Assembly (NCBI RefSeq): GCF_023051145.1
Contig: NZ_JALKFS010000005.1
Span: forward strand, 4,667,733-4,731,732
Direction: 5' to 3'
DNA: 64,000 nucleotides
Source: Williamsia sp. DF01-3
Lineage (GTDB): Bacteria; Actinomycetota; Actinomycetes; Mycobacteriales; Mycobacteriaceae
In this document: one piece after another, positions 27,139-37,670 of the stretch
How positions within the stretch are numbered: the stretch's first letter is position 1
How the letters are laid out: each line of letters starts with the position of its first letter
Notes under the pieces: generated by a model
Database searches by the model: none
What the model was told of the DNA's origin: nothing
The model's input: only the letters and a program-made list of their open reading frames with translations
Made by a program: the position numbers and the translations under genes

Positions 27139-28155
27139 ATGCGCACCTGGTCCCGACCCCTGGCGGTTGCCGCCGCCGTCTCCCTCACCGCCGCCCTGGC
27201 GGCCGGATGCTCCTCGGATGACGGGGGCACCACCGCCGACGGCAAGGTGTCCATCGTGGCTTCCACCGACGTCTGGGGTTCGGTCGCCGCTGCGGTCGCC
27301 GGCGACAAGGCCGAGGTGACGTCGTTGTACAACTCCCCCACCGGAGACCCTCACGAGTTCGAACCGAACGCACAGGACACGGCCAAGGTCTCCGAAGCGG
27401 GTGTGGTGGTCCTCAACGGCGGGCACTACGACACCTACATGGAGGACGCGCCCAAGAGTTCCGGTGCGGTCGTGATCAACGCCTTCGAACTCGCCGAGAG
27501 TGGGCACGAAGAACCGGGCCACGAGGAAGCCGGCCATGAAGAAGCGGGCCACGAAGACGCGGGCCACGAAGACAGCGGCACCGAGGAGTCCGGCCACGAT
27601 CACGGAGCGGGTGGGGCCAACGAGCACGTCTTCTATGACCTCGCGGTCGCGGGACTCGTCGCCGACGAGGTCGCCGAGGCCCTGTCAGAGAAAGACAGCG
27701 CCAACGCGCAGACGTACCGCGACAACGTCACCGAGTTCAACAAGCGGCTCGACGAACTGACCGCCCAGGTTGCCGCCATCAAGACTGCGAACCCCGATGC
27801 CCCGGTGGCCCAGACCGAACCGCTTGCCTACTACCTGTTGCTCGACGCCGGACTCAAAGATGTCACCCCCGCCGGTCTGCAGGACGCGGTCGAGGCCGGG
27901 CAGTCGCCGTCGGCCCGCGACATCGCGGCCACCCAGGATCTGCTGCGGGGACGCCAGGTGCGCGCCCTCATCTACAACACACAGGCAGTCGACGAGGGCA
28001 CCAAGGCACTTCTCGACATCGCGAACAGCTCGGGCGTGCCCGTGGTCGACTTCACCGAGACCCTGCCCGCCGGGACCACCGACTACATCGAATGGCAGAA
28101 GGCTAATGTTGAGGCTCTGACGTCCGCCCTGGCGTCCGATACGACGACTCCCTGA
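27139..28155 (+). CDS. Zinc ABC transporter substrate-binding lipoprotein (ZnuA-type)
   Basis: 338-aa surface lipoprotein that captures Zn2+ (or Mn2+). Signal peptide with lipobox LAAGC, Cys24. Family blocks: [27 protein letters not shown] (first His ligand), the His-rich loop, the second-lobe [12 protein letters not shown] and the Asp ligand region DFTETLP. The loop holds near-tandem GHEEAGHEE-type repeats (about residues 120-155: His every 5 residues), the usual zinc-chelating loop of ZnuA. ATG 27139 is used; a GTG at 27121 would extend it by six residues. First gene of a three-gene transporter operon. Confidence 0.92.
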   Translation: MRTWSRPLAVAAAVSLTAALAAGCSSDDGGTTADGKVSIVASTDVWGSVAAAVAGDKAEVTSLYNSPTGDPHEFEPNAQDTAKVSEAGVVVLNGGHYDTYMEDAPKSSGAVVINAFELAESGHEEPGHEEAGHEEAGHEDAGHEDSGTEESGHDHGAGGANEHVFYDLAVAGLVADEVAEALSEKDSANAQTYRDNVTEFNKRLDELTAQVAAIKTANPDAPVAQTEPLAYYLLLDAGLKDVTPAGLQDAVEAGQSPSARDIAATQDLLRGRQVRALIYNTQAVDEGTKALLDIANSSGVPVVDFTETLPAGTTDYIEWQKANVEALTSALASDTTTP

Positions 28156-28163
28156 TCGACCTC

Positions 28164-29078
28164 GTGATCGACCAGACCGACACCAAGCAGTTAGCGCAGT
28201 TCATGACCCAGCCCGAACCGGCATCACTCCTGGACAACAGCGGTGCCGCCGTCACGATCAGCGGCGCGCGCCTGAAGTTCGGGCAGCGGGTGCTGTGGGA
28301 CGAGTTCGACCTGACCGTGGCCCCCGGTGAGTTCATCGCGATCCTCGGGCCCAACGGGTCGGGCAAGACCTCTCTGCTCAAGACACTACTGGGCCAGTAC
28401 CAGCTGAACGCGGGAACGGTTGCGGTGCAAGGCCGCAGCCTGCGCGCCGGCGACAGCACCATCGGTTACATCCCGCAGCAGCAGACCCACGACGAAGGTG
28501 TGCCACTGCGCGGAAGGGACCTCGTCGGCCTCGGTGTGGACGGCCAGGCGTGGGGCATCGGGTGGCGAAACCGCAAGCGCCGCAACGCTCTTGTCGACGA
28601 TGCGATCGCCCAGGTCGACGCACGTGAGTTCGCGGACGCCCCTTTGGGGCTGCTCAGCGGTGGCGAGCAGCAGCGGCTTCGGGTGGCGCAGGCACTGTCG
28701 GGCGATCCTTCGGTGTTGCTCTGCGACGAGCCGCTACTCAGTCTCGACCCAGCCAACCAGAGCCGGGTGGCCGCACTGATCGACCGCCGTCGCCGCGACC
28801 ACGGAACCGCTGTCCTGTTCGTCACCCACGAGATCAACCCGATCCTCCCGTACGTCGATAGGGTCGTCTACCTCGTCGACGGCCGATTCCGCATAGGGAC
28901 ACCGGCGCAGGTGATGACGTCAGACACCCTCAGCGAGCTGTACCAGACGCGTGTCGACGTCCTGGAGGTGCAGGGCCGACTGATCGTCGTCGGCGCCGAC
29001 GAATCCGCCTGCCACGGTGACCATGTGTCCGCCGACCTCGACCACCTGTCCACCCGCGATGTCGAGGTCAAGGAATGA
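28164..29078 (+). CDS. Zinc ABC transporter ATP-binding protein (ZnuC-type)
   Basis: 304-aa ATPase. Walker A ILGPNGSGKTSLLKTLLG, Q-loop GYIPQQQTH, signature LSGGEQQRLRVAQAL, Walker B VLLCDEPLLSLDP, and H-switch VLFVTHEIN. Start: GTG 28164 gives the full frame, while ATG 28203 starts just before the ATPase domain; neither has a clear ribosome-binding site. The stop overlaps the permease start by 4 nt. Confidence 0.92.
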   Translation: MIDQTDTKQLAQFMTQPEPASLLDNSGAAVTISGARLKFGQRVLWDEFDLTVAPGEFIAILGPNGSGKTSLLKTLLGQYQLNAGTVAVQGRSLRAGDSTIGYIPQQQTHDEGVPLRGRDLVGLGVDGQAWGIGWRNRKRRNALVDDAIAQVDAREFADAPLGLLSGGEQQRLRVAQALSGDPSVLLCDEPLLSLDPANQSRVAALIDRRRRDHGTAVLFVTHEINPILPYVDRVVYLVDGRFRIGTPAQVMTSDTLSELYQTRVDVLEVQGRLIVVGADESACHGDHVSADLDHLSTRDVEVKE

Positions 29079-29974
29079 AGGCCCAGTGGTCGGACTTCTT
29101 CGACTTCGACGCCACGATGAACCTGCTCTCCTACGACTTCGTCCAGCAGGCGCTGGTGGCGACCGCACTTCTCGGCATCCTCGGCGGCGTCCTGGGCCCG
29201 ATGGTCGTGAGCCGTCAGATGTCGTTTGCCGTCCACGGCACCAGTGAGTTGTCGTTCACCGGAGCCGCTGCTGCTCTGCTGTTCGGCTTCAGCGTCAACC
29301 TCGGTGGTGTGATCGGGGCGATCGTCGCGGCCGTCATCTTCGGCTTACTGGGTAACCGTGTGCGCGAACGTGATTCGGTGATCGGCGTCGTGATGGCATT
29401 CGGCCTCGGACTGGCGGTGCTGTTCATCGCGCTCAACCCGGGCCGCATCGGAACCGGATTCAACCTGCTCGCCGGGCAGGCCATCAATGCGGGCACCCAG
29501 GGCGCCGAGGCCGTGGTCATCACCACTGTCGTCGTGATCGCGGCGATGGCTGTCATCTATCGGCCGCTGCTGTTCGCAAGCACCGACCCCCGCGTGGCCG
29601 AGGCCCGTGGAGTGCCGATGCGGCTGCTCTCGGTGGTGTTCGCGGTGCTGCTGGGCGCGGCTGTGGCCCAGAGTGTGCAGATCATCGGCGCCCTTCTGGT
29701 GATGTCGCTGCTGATCACCCCGGCCGCAGCCGCCATGCGCGTGTCGTCGAACCCCACGGTCGTGCTGGGGCTGTCCATCTTGTTCGCCGAGATCGCCGCG
29801 GTCGGCGGTATCGTCTTGTCGCTGGCGCCGGGGCTGCCGGTCTCCGCCTTCGTCACCACCATCTCGTTTGTCATCTACCTGGTGTGCCGTGTGGTCGGCT
29901 CCAAACGGTCCGCCGGCTCTGGGCGCCGACGGGTTCCCACCTCCAGCAAACCGCTGCTCGGCACCAGTTTCTGA
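29075..29974 (+). CDS. Zinc ABC transporter permease (ZnuB-type)
   Basis: 299-aa metal-type ABC-3 permease with about eight hydrophobic segments. Seen: MSFAVHGTSELSFTGAAAAL, LNPGRIGTGFNLLAGQ, MRLLSVVFAVLLGAAVAQSV and LLVMSLLITPAAAAMRV, the block typical of the family. Starts with ATGA overlapping the ATPase gene; end of the operon. The C-terminal ~25 residues are basic and probably cytoplasmic. Confidence 0.92.
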   Translation: MKAQWSDFFDFDATMNLLSYDFVQQALVATALLGILGGVLGPMVVSRQMSFAVHGTSELSFTGAAAALLFGFSVNLGGVIGAIVAAVIFGLLGNRVRERDSVIGVVMAFGLGLAVLFIALNPGRIGTGFNLLAGQAINAGTQGAEAVVITTVVVIAAMAVIYRPLLFASTDPRVAEARGVPMRLLSVVFAVLLGAAVAQSVQIIGALLVMSLLITPAAAAMRVSSNPTVVLGLSILFAEIAAVGGIVLSLAPGLPVSAFVTTISFVIYLVCRVVGSKRSAGSGRRRVPTSSKPLLGTSF

Positions 29975-30090
29975 GACTTTTTGTCCCGCTGGATCGAACC
30001 TGCTCGGCAAGGGCACGCCAGATCGACCGATCGCCTAAGCTCTCATTTCGGGTGACGCTGTAGCGCGCGGCCCGGACCGGAAGGCAGGCG

Positions 30091-33000
30091 ATGCGGTATC
30101 AGTTGCTCGGACCGCTGTCTGTGGTCCGTCGCGCCGACCACTCGCAGGTCGTGGAGCTCGGGTCACCCAAGCAGCGGATGGTGCTGGCGCTGTTGCTTCT
30201 CAATCGCGGCACCGTCGTCTCCATCGACCGGCTGTCCGACGCGATCTGGGGAGAAGACGCACCCCCGAGCGCCACCTCCAGCCTGCAGGCCTACATCTCG
30301 AATCTGCGCCGGGCGCTGCGTAACGACGCGGTCGGCACCTCACCCATCCGGCGGCAGTCGAACGGGTACATCTTCGAGATCTACGATTCCGAACTCGACA
30401 TCGACGAGTTCCTGGACCTCGCCAATTCGGCCCGCCAGGCCTCCGACCGCGAGGACTGGGCGCCGGCCCTCGAGACGTCCGATCGTGCTCTGGGCATGTG
30501 GCGCGGACGGCTGCTCGACGGTTTCGGTGACGAGAGCTGGGTGCAGACCGAGGCGGCCGGACTCGAAGAACTCCGCAGTGGGTGCCGGGAGAACCGGATC
30601 ACCGCGCTCCTGGCGCTGGGGCGCGTTCCCCAGGCCCTCGCCGATGTGGTGGCACTGCAGACCGAGCAGCCCTATCGCGATCGCAGTTGCTGGCTGCACA
30701 TGATGGCGCTGCACCGGGCGGGCCGCTCGGCCGAAGCCCTCGATGTGTTCACCGAACACGCGCGCAGACTCGACGACGATCTCGGACTCGAACCGAGCTC
30801 CGAACTGCGCGAGTTGCAAGGCGCGATCCTGCGCCACGACCCGGAGTTGGCCGCGTGGCCCCGTAAACCCAGCTGGTCCGGGGCCAGCGAGATCCGTTCA
30901 CCCGAACCCGAGGCTGTCCCGGATCAGCCGGCCCAGGCCTCGACTGCCGCATCGAACGGCAAACTCGTGGGCCGCGCGCGCGAGATCGACCACATCGGCC
31001 GGCTGCTCGGTGAGGTGGTCGCGGGGAACACGCGCTGGCTCATCCTGATCGGCCCGCCGGGCATTGGAAAGACACGCCTCGCCCACGAGGCCGCCCAGCG
31101 GATGCAGGCCCTGGGTGGTCGCGCCGTGTGGGCCCGCAATCCCGAGGAGGGCGCCCCCGCCTGGTGGCCCGCCCGTCAGCTCGTCGAGGCGCTGGGCTGC
31201 GACCCCGCCGAGATCCTCACCACACAGGACGGCGTGGACGCTGACACCGCCCGCTTCACCACGTACGACCGGGTACAGCGCGTCATCGAACAGAGTTCGG
31301 CGACAACACCTCTGGCGGTCGTGATTGACGATGCCCAATGGGCCGACGCGATGTCGGTGGGCGCGCTCGCCTCCATGGCGACCGCTGTGCACGGGCACCC
31401 GGTGGGCTTCATCATCACTCTGCGCGAGGGCGAGCACGGGACCGCGCTCGGCGGCTCCTCAGCGCGGTCGCCCGCGGAGGTGGCAATCGTCAGATCGTCG
31501 TGTCGGCACTGGCCGATGACGATGCCGCAACATTGGCCAATGAGATCGCCGACGAAGCCCTGTCCGACACGGAGGTCTCCCGCCTGATCAGGCGCACGGG
31601 GGGTAATCCGCTGTTCGTCTCCGAATACGCACGCCTGTCCAAGGACGAACGTGACGCCGGTGAACTGCCGCAGGCAGTCCGGTCCGTCCTCGGCCTGAGG
31701 TTGGCCGGCCTCGATCCTGCTGTGTTGCAGGTGCTCCGGATGGCCGCCGTCATCGGGGACGCGATCGACGTGGCGCTGCTCTCTGCCACCACCCGCCTCG
31801 ACATCGACTCGCTTGCCGACCATCTCGACGAGGCTGCCGATGCCCGCATCATCGCCGCGGCCCCGGGCACCGACGGTTATGCGTTCGCCCACGGATTGCT
31901 TCGCGAGGAAGTGCTGGCCCAGATGCCGACGCTGCGTCGTAAACGCGCGCACGCCAAAGTCGGTGAGGTACTCGACGGCGCATCGGGCTCGGACGTGTTG
32001 GGCAGGCGTGCCCAACATCTCATGGCCGCGCTGCCTCTGGTGGAGGCCCGCGACGCGGTTGCGGCATGCATCGCGGCCGCCACCGCTGCCGCCGAGCGAT
32101 GGAACTCCGAGTCCGCGGCCAACTGGTGGCATCAGGCACTGGTGGCCTACGACCTGTTGCCCGCAGCCGATCAGGACGACGCAGAGCGGGACGGCCTCAC
32201 CGTGTCCTATCTCGAGGCGCTGTCACGCTCGGGCCGTGGACAGACCGTCCTCGACACGGTCGAAACGGAACTCGCCATGGCCATCCGCACCGAGAAGACC
32301 GCGACCATCGGAAAACTGGCCGGTTCGCTGCTGCGTTCGGGCGGCGGGTGGCCGTGGGTCACCCCGGGCAAGGACCCCGCGCCGTTGCTGGCCCTGCTGT
32401 TTCGCGCCGAACAGATCGTCGCAGACGAATCTGCCGCGCGTGCACAGGTTCTCGGAGCTCTGTGTGTCGGACACAGCTATCATCCCGACCCCACGCTGGC
32501 GCCCGAATTGATCGTTCGCGCAGAACATTTCGCGGCCATCGCAGACGATCCCGAGATCACGGCCGAGGTGATGATGGCCCGGTTGATCACTTTCTCCGGC
32601 GTCGCCACCCATGCCGCCGAAGCCATCGCCACGATCGGTGACCTGCTGACCTTCGCGCACAGTCAGGCTCGATTCGACACCGTGATCGCACACTCGATCG
32701 CGACCATGGCCGCGTTCACCCTTGGCGACGTGCACGCGGTCCGAGGCCATCTGCTCGAGGCGATCAACGGCAGCGAGGAGCTGAACCTGCCGATCTTGCG
32801 TGCACAGCTCCGCTGGATGGAGGTGGTGGTGGCGGTCTGGGACGGCGACTTCGAACGGGCCACTCGTCACCGGGCAATCGCCAAACGTGTCCACGAGCAG
32901 ACCGAGCTGTACGTGACCGGACAGTCCAACATGTCGTTGATGGGGTTGCGCCGCGAGCAAGGCCATCTGTCCGACGACGAGGCGTCGATGGCCCGCGACC

Positions 33001-33551
33001 TGATCGAGGGTGTGGCGGCCAGCGCCGAGGACACCGACATGATCGGCGTCATCGCGGCCGGATTGGCCACTGTCCCCGGTGCTCCGGTCGACCGGAACCT
33101 GGCCGAGAAGCTCATCCGGCAGCGGCAGGACACCCGCGGCGCACACGTGTGGCACACGCTCGGTCACGCGACGGCTCTCGCCCACCTGGTGGCGCAGTTC
33201 GAGTTGACCGACTTCGCCGCAGACCTCATCGCCGAACTCGAACCCTTCACCGGGTGTATCGGCGTGATCGGTCAACTCGGTTCCGTCGGCCCGGTGGACC
33301 TCGCGCTCGCCAGGCTTCACATGCTGCTGGGCGACACCGCCGCCGCAACCGAGGCAGTGGCGGTCGCGGCCGAGGTCGCCGAGCGCAACGGCGGGCAACC
33401 GACCGTCCTCCGCTGCCTGCTTCTGCAGTGGCAGCTGCGTCCACCGGCCGAACGACATCTCGACGAACTCGATGACATCGGTGCCCGGGCGGCCGAGTTC
33501 GGGATGGCAGGTCTCCTCGAGGACGTGCGCACTGTGCGTGAGCAGGCCTGA
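30091..33551 (+). CDS. SARP-type regulator with AAA ATPase and TPR-like region (one-base frameshift)
   Basis: Large AfsR/SARP-like regulator, 1153 aa after correction. Residues 1-95: winged-helix DNA-binding domain (ELGSPKQRMVLALLLLNRG, LQAYISNLRRALR). Residues 100-255: BTAD domain. NTPase: GPPGIGKT at 321-328, Walker B VVIDDAQWAD at about 410. The C-terminal ~600 residues are helical repeat/sensor-like. At 31453 the frame breaks (ALGGSSARS versus LLSAVARGGG): the first frame stops at 31587, the second runs to 33551. One extra G (GGC to GGG C) joins them. ATG 30091. Likely an activator of a nearby pathway; nothing shows which. Confidence 0.85.
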
Positions 33552-33691
33552 CGCCGACCTGTGCCGAGATCCCCGAACGGTTCCGGTCCACTTCTTGACG
33601 TTTCCTTGGACTCGTCACCAAGCAGATGCCAAGTGATGTGACGCAACCTGTTGCCATCGACTTCCCCGATGACGAGAGGCGTCCGCACACG

Positions 33692-35089
33692 ATGACCACG
33701 ACCACCGAGAGCACCCACGCCGACCCGGCCACCGAACTGCGCGCCGCCGTGTCCGGTGTGGTCGCCGGGCCTGCTGATCCCGACTACACGCGCGCGACGC
33801 CCTGGAACGTCTCGGTGCCGTCAGAGCCGTGCGCAGTTGTGTTCGCGACCTCGGCCGCCGATGTCGCGGCCACGTTGCGCGTGGCCGAGCGTCGCCGGCT
33901 GACCGTTGCCGTACAGGCAACCGGGCACGGCGCTCTGCCGATCGATTCGGGCACGATCCTGGTGCATACCGCCGAGTTGAACGGCTGCGTGGTGGATCCG
34001 CAGACACGTACGGCCAGGGTCGGCGCCGGCGTGCGGTGGCAGCAGGTCATCGATGCGGCCGCAGCGCACGGCCTCGCGGCCCTGGCCGGCTCAGCGCCCC
34101 ACGTGGGTGTGATCGGTTTCCTGACCGGCGGCGGCATCGGCCCACTGGTGCGCAGCGTGGGTCTGTCGTCCGATCATGTCCGTTCTTTCGAACTGGTCAC
34201 CGGGCGCGGCGAGGTCCTGCAGGTCACCCCCGACAACCATGCCGAGCTGTTCTGGGGCCTGCGCGGCGGGAAAGGCACACTGGGGATCGTCACCTCGGTC
34301 GAGATCGAGCTGCTGCCCATATCGGAAATCTACGGTGGCGCCGTGTACTTCGATGGTTCCGACGCTGCCGACGTGCTGCGGGTCTGGCGCGACTGGAGTG
34401 CGGCTCTTCCCGAGGACACGAACACCTCGATCGCCCTACTGCAGTTGCCGCCGTTGCCAGGCGTTCCGCCGCAGCTGGCCGGCAGGTTGACGCTCGCGGT
34501 CCGCTACGCATCACTCGCAGAGCCGACCGCTGCCGAAGCCCTGTTCGCGCCGATCCGCACCGCCGCGACACCACTGATCGACGCGGTGGCGCCCATGCCG
34601 TACGCGGCGATGGGGGCGATCCACGCCGATCCCGTCGACCCCATGCCGACGCATGAGCGCAGCACACTGCTCGGCGAGCTGAGCGACGATGCGATCGACG
34701 CCCTCATCGCTCTCACCGGCCCCGAATCGGGTTCGCCGCAGGTGGTCGTCGAACTCCGGTTGCTCGGGGGTGCGATGTCGCGGCCGGCAGCCCAACGCAG
34801 CGCTTTCTGCCATCGCAGCGCGTCATTCAACCTGATGGTGGTCGGTGCGCTCGTTCCACCGATTGCCGAACACGTGCCCGCCCACGCGAGCGCCGTACTG
34901 GACGCCGTGGCGCCGTGGTCGGTGGGTGAGCTGCCCAACTTCGCTCCGGGTACCGGACCGGCCCGATTGGCGCGATGCTACGACGAAGACACCCTGGTGT
35001 GGCTCGGAGCCCTTGCAGAGCAACATGATCCCCACGGACTGCTGCGTGTCGGTCAGGTGGTCCGGTCGGTGACGACGTCAGGGAATTGA
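33692..35089 (+). CDS. FAD-linked oxidase (BBE-like)
   Basis: 465-aa flavin oxidase of the FAD_binding_4/berberine-bridge type. Seen: the FAD-binding segment around VQATGHGALPIDSGTILV, TARVGAGVRWQQVIDAA, PHVGVIGFLTGGGIGPLVR, LFWGLRGGKGTLGIVTSVE, and the C-terminal DPHGLLRVG. The His in TGHG is where covalent flavin would attach. The substrate is unknown; homologues oxidise sugars, alkaloids and aclacinomycin-type glycones. ATG 33692 is chosen; an upstream ATG at 33626 is in frame. Ends convergent with the lipoprotein gene, overlapping it by 12 nt. It may be under the adjacent SARP regulator. Confidence 0.85.
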   Translation: MTTTTESTHADPATELRAAVSGVVAGPADPDYTRATPWNVSVPSEPCAVVFATSAADVAATLRVAERRRLTVAVQATGHGALPIDSGTILVHTAELNGCVVDPQTRTARVGAGVRWQQVIDAAAAHGLAALAGSAPHVGVIGFLTGGGIGPLVRSVGLSSDHVRSFELVTGRGEVLQVTPDNHAELFWGLRGGKGTLGIVTSVEIELLPISEIYGGAVYFDGSDAADVLRVWRDWSAALPEDTNTSIALLQLPPLPGVPPQLAGRLTLAVRYASLAEPTAAEALFAPIRTAATPLIDAVAPMPYAAMGAIHADPVDPMPTHERSTLLGELSDDAIDALIALTGPESGSPQVVVELRLLGGAMSRPAAQRSAFCHRSASFNLMVVGALVPPIAEHVPAHASAVLDAVAPWSVGELPNFAPGTGPARLARCYDEDTLVWLGALAEQHDPHGLLRVGQVVRSVTTSGN

Positions 35090-35590
35090 TTCCTCGGCGC
35101 CGCCGGGATTGCAGCGGGTCGAGATCATCTCCGACTCGGTGACCACGGGGCGCCACGGTTCCAGGTTCCAGCTCGTCTTGTCGGGGTCGACTATCCGGGC
35201 GAACCGCCAGTGGCAGGCGTACTGGTCGCGCATCCCCGGGGTGTCGGCCGTGGGGTCGAGCGCGACCACCTCGGCCCAGCTGGCGTCCAGATCGCTGGTG
35301 CCCTGCGTGTTGCGTCCCGACTCGGTGGGAAACACCTGCAGACTCGGGCCCTGCTCGGTCTGCGTCCAGGCGACGTGGTCGATGAACGGCGGCAGATACA
35401 CGGGGGTGGACGGTGTGGCCGCGGCCGTAGTCGCTGTGTTCGTCTGCGCTGAGGTTGTCGGGGCCGTTGTTGTCGTCGACCCATCGGTAACCGGTTCGGT
35501 GGTCACCGCCGGGTCGGGATCAGACCCGCCGCATCCGGCGACCACGATCATCGCCGCGGCGAGTGTTCCCAACCATGCTGCACGCCTCAA
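35078..35590 (-). CDS. Putative lipoprotein, DUF2599-like
   Basis: 170-aa exported lipoprotein of unknown function. Signal peptide with a lipobox ending VAGC (about Cys20), a Thr-rich linker (residues ~35-62), then a domain with FIDHVAWTQTEQGPSLQVFP, RDQYACHWRFA and TSWNLEPWRPVV, resembling DUF2599 of actinobacterial secreted proteins (recognised by eye). The start is TTG 35590, which overlaps the MaoC stop as TTGA. The longer open frame upstream is antisense to nothing credible. Confidence 0.7.
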   Translation of the reverse strand: MRRAAWLGTLAAAMIVVAGCGGSDPDPAVTTEPVTDGSTTTTAPTTSAQTNTATTAAATPSTPVYLPPFIDHVAWTQTEQGPSLQVFPTESGRNTQGTSDLDASWAEVVALDPTADTPGMRDQYACHWRFARIVDPDKTSWNLEPWRPVVTESEMISTRCNPGGAEESIP

Positions 35591-36051
35591 AACACAACCC
35601 GGACAACCATCTCCGCGACCACCGCAGGTTTGGCTGTGCCCTCCACGGCAAGCGTGTGACCGAACACGATCTGGATCGCACCGTCGCCGAGGTCGGTCGC
35701 CTCGGCGAGGGTGGTGGTGAGCCGAACCTTCGACCCGACCAGGACCGGGGACGGGAAACGCACCTTGTTGCTGCCGTAGTTCAGGGCCATCTTCACACCC
35801 TCGAACCCGTAGATCTGCGCGCCCAGCATCGGAAGGAGAGACAGGCTCAGGAACCCGTGGGCGATGGTGCCGCCGTAGGGGCTCTCTGCTTTTGCGCGTT
35901 CGACATCCACGTGAATCCACTGGTGATCACCGGTCGCCTCAGCGAATTGGTCAACCCGCTCCTGGGTCACCGTGATCCATTCGCTGCTGCCCAACTCGCT
36001 ACCGACAGCAGTCAAAACCTCGGTCGCGGAGCCAAATACACGCATTCGCAT
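35587..36051 (-). CDS. MaoC-family (R)-specific enoyl-CoA hydratase-like protein
   Basis: Single hotdog-fold MaoC domain, 154 aa. The hydratase motif is intact: FAEATGDHQWIHVDVERA carries the Asp and His, followed by SPYGGTIAHGFLSLSLLPML. Similar proteins hydrate trans-2-enoyl-CoA in fatty-acid or polyketide metabolism. ATG 36051. It is translationally coupled to the lipoprotein gene downstream, an unusual pairing. Confidence 0.9.
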   Translation of the reverse strand: MRMRVFGSATEVLTAVGSELGSSEWITVTQERVDQFAEATGDHQWIHVDVERAKAESPYGGTIAHGFLSLSLLPMLGAQIYGFEGVKMALNYGSNKVRFPSPVLVGSKVRLTTTLAEATDLGDGAIQIVFGHTLAVEGTAKPAVVAEMVVRVVF

Positions 36052-36086
36052 CTCCCCAGCTTCAGATATTCACCGACGTGCGGCCG

Positions 36087-37649
36087 TCACACGTTCTCAA
36101 GGGTTTCCTCGGCGGCTTCGGCGCCGGGGATCTTCGCAGCGTAGTCGCCGAACCCGTCCCATGCCTCGCGCCGTGCCCGCATCGGGTCCACCTCCACATA
36201 GGAGTGCTTGTCGAAGATTCTGGTGGCGCGCACCTTCGGTGTGTAACGGGGCCAACTGGACAGGGGCTCGCCGGTTTTGGCGAACGCCAGCCACTGATCC
36301 TGCACCTCACCGGTGACGCGGAGGGCATCTCGCCGATCACCGAGCTGGGTCAGCAACCGACCGGCCTTACCGCGGTAGATGCCGAACACCGCAAGCAGTT
36401 CGGACGCGTGGGTGGCCCCGAGCCCCATCCACCTCATGACCTTGGGCGAGTAGTCGTATCGGTAGGCGTAGGTGGGCGCGTGCTCGGAATGCGCTTGTGT
36501 CACAGCAACACTGCCCACCCAGAAGATGTAATCGCCACCGAACTGCACCATCGATCGAGGACTGGGGTAACCGTTGTAGGCAGCCGTGATGCGGTCCTGC
36601 GCGTCGGGTTCGGTGTTGGCGAACATCTCCGTGATGACCTCTTCGGTGGACAGCATGCCCTGCGGCAGGCGCTTGAAGAGTGTTCCCTCGTTCTTGTTGG
36701 TGCCGATGATCATCGGCACCTGGTGGGCCGAACCGTCGGCGAAGGCCTCCACGGGCGCCACGGGCAGGTAGTCCCCGTCTACGACGGGCCCGAACGGCAG
36801 CAGCCCAGGGGTGTCCCGGGTGACCCACCTGGCCAAGCGGTGCCCGGCGCGGCCGATCTCGGCCAGCGACGCCGAGGCCAGGGCCTCGGCCACGTCCGAG
36901 ATGCCGGTGTCGGCGATCAGCAGTTCGCCCATCTTGTCGGCGAATCGCTGTGCGTAGTGCTGGTGCAGGGTCAGCATCGGCGCAGAACTCTCGGCGATGG
37001 CGCGGTGGAACAGCCCGCCGGCTGCCGGTGTGGCCATCAGCGTGGTGACGGCGTTACCACCGGCGCTCTCCCCGAAGATCGTGACGTTGTCGGGGTCGCC
37101 TCCGAAGTCGGCGATGTTGTCCTTCACCCACTGCAGCGCGGCCACCTGATCACGCAATCCGAGATTGGTCTCGAATGGGCGTTCCGGGGTCGAGTACCTC
37201 GTGAAGTCCCCGTAGCCCAGCGGACCGAGCCGGTAGTTCATCGATACGAAGATCACGTCGCCGCGCCGGACGAGGTCGTGGCCGTAGTAGAGCGGCGTGG
37301 CGGTGGATCCGAGGATGTACGCGCCGCCGTGGATGAACACCATCACCGCCCGCGGCTTGTTCGACGTGCGTGCCGGTGCCACGACGTTGACCGTCAGGCA
37401 GTCTTCGCTGACAGGTTGCTTGCGTCCGCGCTCGACCAGCGCATACTTCGGATTCTGCGGCGCAGCGTTCCGGAAGCTGTCGGCCTTGAGCACACCTTCC
37501 CATCCGATCGCCGGCTGAGGTGCCCGCAGTCGCAGGTCACCAACTGGGGGTGCAGCAAACGGAATGCCGCGCCAGCGGACGATGTCGCCGTCGCGAACAC
37601 CCTCGACGACCCCGTCGGACAGGGTCACCCTCGTACTAGTACTCACCAT
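36087..37649 (-). CDS. Type B carboxylesterase
   Basis: 520-aa esterase/lipase of the para-nitrobenzyl esterase type. Seen: WRGIPFAAPPVGDLRLRAP, SEDCLTVNVVAP, oxyanion hole VFIHGGAYILG, nucleophile motif TIFGESAGG with Ser195, then an acid near MIIGTNKNEGTLF. No signal peptide, so cytoplasmic. Start GTG/ATG at 37649 (VSTSTRV). Substrate unknown. Inverted repeat 22 nt upstream. Confidence 0.9.
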   Translation of the reverse strand: MVSTSTRVTLSDGVVEGVRDGDIVRWRGIPFAAPPVGDLRLRAPQPAIGWEGVLKADSFRNAAPQNPKYALVERGRKQPVSEDCLTVNVVAPARTSNKPRAVMVFIHGGAYILGSTATPLYYGHDLVRRGDVIFVSMNYRLGPLGYGDFTRYSTPERPFETNLGLRDQVAALQWVKDNIADFGGDPDNVTIFGESAGGNAVTTLMATPAAGGLFHRAIAESSAPMLTLHQHYAQRFADKMGELLIADTGISDVAEALASASLAEIGRAGHRLARWVTRDTPGLLPFGPVVDGDYLPVAPVEAFADGSAHQVPMIIGTNKNEGTLFKRLPQGMLSTEEVITEMFANTEPDAQDRITAAYNGYPSPRSMVQFGGDYIFWVGSVAVTQAHSEHAPTYAYRYDYSPKVMRWMGLGATHASELLAVFGIYRGKAGRLLTQLGDRRDALRVTGEVQDQWLAFAKTGEPLSSWPRYTPKVRATRIFDKHSYVEVDPMRARREAWDGFGDYAAKIPGAEAAEETLENV

Positions 37650-37670
37650 GATTTCGACCCTATCGGTCCA

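Noticed and set aside
31338-33551. A second, separate 737-aa gene after the SARP gene
   Set aside because: Its first ~45 residues are foreign shadow sequence, and the rest continues the SARP protein after one missing base.
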